Assembly: GCF_030813055.1 (NCBI RefSeq)
Contig: NZ_JAUSTW010000002.1
Coordinates: 620,001 to 684,000 of the forward strand
From: Neobacillus ginsengisoli
GTDB lineage: Bacteria > Bacillota > Bacilli > Bacillales_B > DSM-18226
Length of the DNA stretch: 64,000 nt
Reading direction: 5' to 3'
The notes beneath the pieces are model-generated. The model ran no database searches. It had not been told where the DNA came from and saw nothing but the letters and a program-made list of their open reading frames with translations. Shown here one piece after another: positions 61,307 through 64,000 of the stretch (positions within the stretch are counted from its first letter, which is position 1; each line of letters starts with the position of its first letter). Position numbers and translations under genes: made by a program.

Positions 61307-62413
61307 TTGAAAAAGCGTAAAATTGGTATGGTATTATCGCTTGTCCTAGCAGCAGGAACACTTTTGGGTGCTTGTGGAAAGGCAACTGACAACACTAAGA
61401 ATAATACAACTGGCGGAAACAAAGGGAATACGTTTTCTGTTGGGATGGTTACGGATGTCGGCGGTATTGATGACAAATCCTTTAACCAATCAGCCTGGAA
61501 AGGCCTTCAGGAGTTTGGTAAAGATAACAACATGCAAAAAGGTAAAGGTGGATATGATTACCTTCAATCTCAATCAGATGCCGATTATGCAACTAACTTA
61601 AATACGCTATCTCGTCAAGGCTTTAGTTTGGTTTATGGTATTGGTTTCATGATGCAAAATGATGTCGATAAGATTGCAAAACAACAACCTAAGAGCCATT
61701 TTGCAATTATCGATGCTGAAGTAAAAGAACCAAACGTTGCAAGCGTTCTTTTTAAGGAAAATGAAGGTTCATTCCTAGCTGGTATTGCTGCCGGAATGAC
61801 GACCAAATCGAATAAAATTGGTTTTATCGGCGGAATGGAAAGCGCAGTAATTGAGCGCTTTGAAGCAGGGTTCGTTGCAGGGGTTAAAGCTGCTAATCCA
61901 AATGCAACTGTAGATATTCAATATGCTGCAAGTTTCACTGATGCTGCAAAAGGGCAAGCAATTGCATCAAGAATGTACTCATCCGGTGATGATGTTATAT
62001 TCGCAGCTGCCGGTGCAACCGGTAACGGTTTATTTAAAGAAGCTCGTGACCGCAAATCTAAAAACCCTGATCAAGCTATTTGGGCAATCGGTGTAGACTC
62101 TGATCAAAGCCCTGAAGGTGTTGTAACTGCGGGCGGAAAACAAACAAATGTTGTGATTACATCTTCAATGAAGCGCGTAGATAATGCTGTTAAAGACCTT
62201 TCTACTAAAGCGAAAAATGGTAATTTCCCTGGTGGAAAAACAACTACTTACGGTTTAGCAGAAGACGGTGTTGGTCTAGCACCCATCAATCCGGATATTA
62301 CGAATAAGGCAGATATCGAAAAAGCTGTAAGTGACTGGTCCGGTAAAATTAAATCAGGATCATTAAAAGTTCCTGCTACTCGTGCGGAATTAAAAACTTT
62401 TAGCGCAAAATAA
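61307..62413 (+). CDS. nupN: BMP-family substrate-binding lipoprotein (nucleoside ABC transporter)
   Basis: 368 residues. Lipoprotein signal: basic MKKRKIG, hydrophobic stretch, lipobox LLGAC with Cys23 as the predicted lipidated residue. BMP (PnrA-like) domain: VGMVTDVGGIDDKSFNQSAW, FAIIDAEV, ASVLFKENEGSFLAGIAAGMTTK, IGFIGGMESAVIERFEAGF, VIFAAAGATGNGLFKEA. Such proteins bind purine nucleosides; B. subtilis NupN (YufN) is the guanosine-transport orthologue. TTG start at 61307 behind TAGGGGG. The gene symbol is by homology and neighbourhood. Confidence 0.9.
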   Translation: MKKRKIGMVLSLVLAAGTLLGACGKATDNTKNNTTGGNKGNTFSVGMVTDVGGIDDKSFNQSAWKGLQEFGKDNNMQKGKGGYDYLQSQSDADYATNLNTLSRQGFSLVYGIGFMMQNDVDKIAKQQPKSHFAIIDAEVKEPNVASVLFKENEGSFLAGIAAGMTTKSNKIGFIGGMESAVIERFEAGFVAGVKAANPNATVDIQYAASFTDAAKGQAIASRMYSSGDDVIFAAAGATGNGLFKEARDRKSKNPDQAIWAIGVDSDQSPEGVVTAGGKQTNVVITSSMKRVDNAVKDLSTKAKNGNFPGGKTTTYGLAEDGVGLAPINPDITNKADIEKAVSDWSGKIKSGSLKVPATRAELKTFSAK

Positions 62414-62447
62414 TAGTATTGATTTTTAAGTGATGTGATGAGGAAGT

Positions 62448-62521
62448 GCGGGCGCCTAATGCCCGCCTCCTTAAAATAGGAATAAAATCTTAATTGAAGT
62501 GTAGAAATCTTCTACACTTCA
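62448..62521 (+). promoter_or_regulatory. Two hairpins between nupN and nupO
   Basis: First GCGGGC/GCCCGC (62448-62453 with 62461-62466); second a perfect 12-bp stem (62495-62506 with 62510-62521) with a 3-base loop. Neither has a T run. Likely mRNA 3'-end stabilisers or partial terminators that keep the binding-protein message in excess. Confidence 0.6.
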
Positions 62522-62632
62522 CTTAGGACTTTAGGGGGGAGAAGTTCCCTGTTTTTTTAAAGCTTTAAAAGGTCTGACCTCTTACTACTTATGAATCTAC
62601 TTTTTATACCTTAGTAAAGGAAGTGAGAAAAG

Positions 62633-64000
62633 ATGGAATACGTAATTGAGATGCTTAATATCCGCAAAGAATTTGGCGGTTTTGTTGCAAATGATAATAT
62701 CACTCTTCAAGTTAAAAAAGGCGAAATCCATGCTTTGCTCGGAGAAAACGGTGCAGGAAAATCAACATTGATGAATGTACTATTTGGATTATACCAGCCT
62801 GAACAAGGAGAAATACGGGTTAAGGGGAAATCTGTAAAAATTTCTAATCCAAATATTGCAAATGAATTGGGAATTGGGATGGTCCATCAGCACTTTATGC
62901 TTGTAGATAAATTTACAGTTACTGAAAATATAATCCTTGGAAAAGAAATAACTTCAGGCGGCCGAATCAATCTGAAAAAGGCTGAAAAAGAAGTTCGTGA
63001 AATATCTGAGCGTTATGGATTAGCCGTTGACCCACAGGCAAAGATATCTGAGATCAGTGTAGGCATGCAGCAGCGTGTTGAAATCTTAAAAACACTGTAC
63101 CGTGGTGCAGAAATCTTAATTTTTGACGAACCATCGGCAGTATTAACACCGCAGGAAATTATAGAACTTATGCAAATTATGAAAACCCTTATTAAAGAAG
63201 GAAAGTCCATAATCCTTATTACCCATAAACTTAAAGAAATTATGGAAGTGGCAGACCGATGTACAGTTATTCGAAAAGGAAAAGGAATTGGGACCGTTAA
63301 TATCAGCGAAACGAACCCCAATGAGCTTGCGAACTTAATGGTCGGCCGTGAGGTTGTTTTTAAGACAGAAAAAATTGCAGCAAATCCAAAACAAGATGTA
63401 CTTGATGTAAAAGACTTGGTTGTAAAAGATGCCCGTGGGGTTACTGTAGTAGATGGATTGGATCTATCCGTAAGAGCAGGCGAAATTGTAGGAATTGCCG
63501 GGGTTGACGGTAATGGTCAATCCGAATTAATTGAAGCAATTACCGGTTTAAGGAAAGCAGAAAGCGGAAGCATAAAAGTAAATGGCAAAGAACTTCTAGG
63601 GTTCTCTCCAAGGAAAATCACGGAATCCGGGGTAGGACATATACCTCAGGACCGACACAAGCATGGATTGGTATTGAATTATCCGATTGCAGAAAACATG
63701 GTTTTGCAAACTTATTATAAGAAACCGTTTTCAAAAAGCGGGATATTAAATTTCAAAGAGATTTATAGTAAAGCGAAAAAATTAATAACAGAATTTGACG
63801 TTCGCACACCAAGTGAATATACATTAGCACGTGCCCTGTCAGGTGGAAATCAGCAAAAAGCAATTATTGGGCGTGAGGTTGACCGTAACCCGGACTTGCT
63901 AATTGCGGCACAGCCGACGCGCGGTTTAGATGTAGGAGCAATTGAGTTTATTCACAAACGGTTGATTGAGCAGCGTGATCATGGGAAAGCTGTTCTATTA
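62633..64000 (+). CDS. nupO: Nucleoside ABC transporter ATP-binding protein (3' end outside window)
   Basis: 456 codons visible, open to the window end; the full-length family is about 510 residues. Two fused ABC domains: the first with Walker A LLGENGAGKSTL, signature ISVGMQQRVEIL and Walker B ILIFDEPSAVLTP; the second with a degenerate P-loop GVDGNGQSEL and signature ALSGGNQQKAIIGRE, then LLIAAQPTRGLDVGA. This tandem layout with one defective Walker A is typical of sugar/nucleoside importers. AAGGAAGTGAG precedes ATG 62633. Permease genes (nupP, nupQ) would be expected beyond the end. Confidence 0.93.
   Translation, partial: MEYVIEMLNIRKEFGGFVANDNITLQVKKGEIHALLGENGAGKSTLMNVLFGLYQPEQGEIRVKGKSVKISNPNIANELGIGMVHQHFMLVDKFTVTENIILGKEITSGGRINLKKAEKEVREISERYGLAVDPQAKISEISVGMQQRVEILKTLYRGAEILIFDEPSAVLTPQEIIELMQIMKTLIKEGKSIILITHKLKEIMEVADRCTVIRKGKGIGTVNISETNPNELANLMVGREVVFKTEKIAANPKQDVLDVKDLVVKDARGVTVVDGLDLSVRAGEIVGIAGVDGNGQSELIEAITGLRKAESGSIKVNGKELLGFSPRKITESGVGHIPQDRHKHGLVLNYPIAENMVLQTYYKKPFSKSGILNFKEIYSKAKKLITEFDVRTPSEYTLARALSGGNQQKAIIGREVDRNPDLLIAAQPTRGLDVGAIEFIHKRLIEQRDHGKAVLL

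Overview
The window is a core chromosomal segment of a low-GC, endospore-forming Bacillaceae bacterium (Bacillus in the broad sense). The evidence is protein sequence closely resembling Bacillus orthologues throughout, a gene order that follows the B. subtilis smc-to-ymfC region almost gene for gene, AGGAGG-type ribosome binding sites with frequent GTG/TTG starts, sigma-A promoters, and sporulation genes (dpaA, dpaB, spoIIIE). A species cannot be named from this sequence. Almost every gene is on the + strand.

Layout. 1-8120: chromosome condensation and protein targeting (smc, ftsY, ylxM, ffh), then ribosome assembly and modification (rpsP, khpA, ylqD, rimM, trmD, rplS). 8345-10656: signal peptidase lepB, the 50S assembly GTPase rbgA, and rnhB. 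10875-12961: succinyl-CoA ligase sucCD. 13133-19035: DNA and tRNA metabolism (dprA, topA, trmFO, xerC). 19134-22006: HslVU protease and CodY. 22211-25621: rpsB, tsf, pyrH, frr. 25890-31737: isoprenoid, phospholipid and membrane functions (uppS, cdsA, dxr, rasP) and proS. 32054-36379: the replicative polymerase polC. 36594-46673: rimP, nusA, rnpM, rplGA, infB, ylxP, rbfA, truB, ribF, rpsO, pnp, a transcription/translation/RNA decay block. 46805-54682: ylxY, mlpA, ymxH, the dipicolinate synthase pair, and asd, dapG, dapA of the aspartate pathway, which supply dihydrodipicolinate to dpaAB. 54843-60094: rnjB, tepA, ylzJ, spoIIIE. 60488-64000: a GntR regulator followed by a BMP-family nucleoside-type ABC transporter, cut off by the window end.

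Non-coding content is mostly intrinsic terminators, sigma-A promoters and ribosomal-protein leaders. Three things stand out. (1) A dispersed palindromic repeat family has four full copies and one fragment; two copies supply the last base of the preceding gene's TAG stop codon. (2) There are two full matches to the CcpA cre consensus, one in an otherwise empty 505-bp gap before topA and one in front of the BMP transporter. (3) The large flagellar/chemotaxis cluster that B. subtilis carries between codY and rpsB is absent here, replaced by about 200 bp with a 22-bp perfect hairpin. I found no mobile element with a transposase, no CRISPR array, no tRNA or rRNA, and no obviously new multi-gene system. 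The interest lies in regulatory and repeat sequences.
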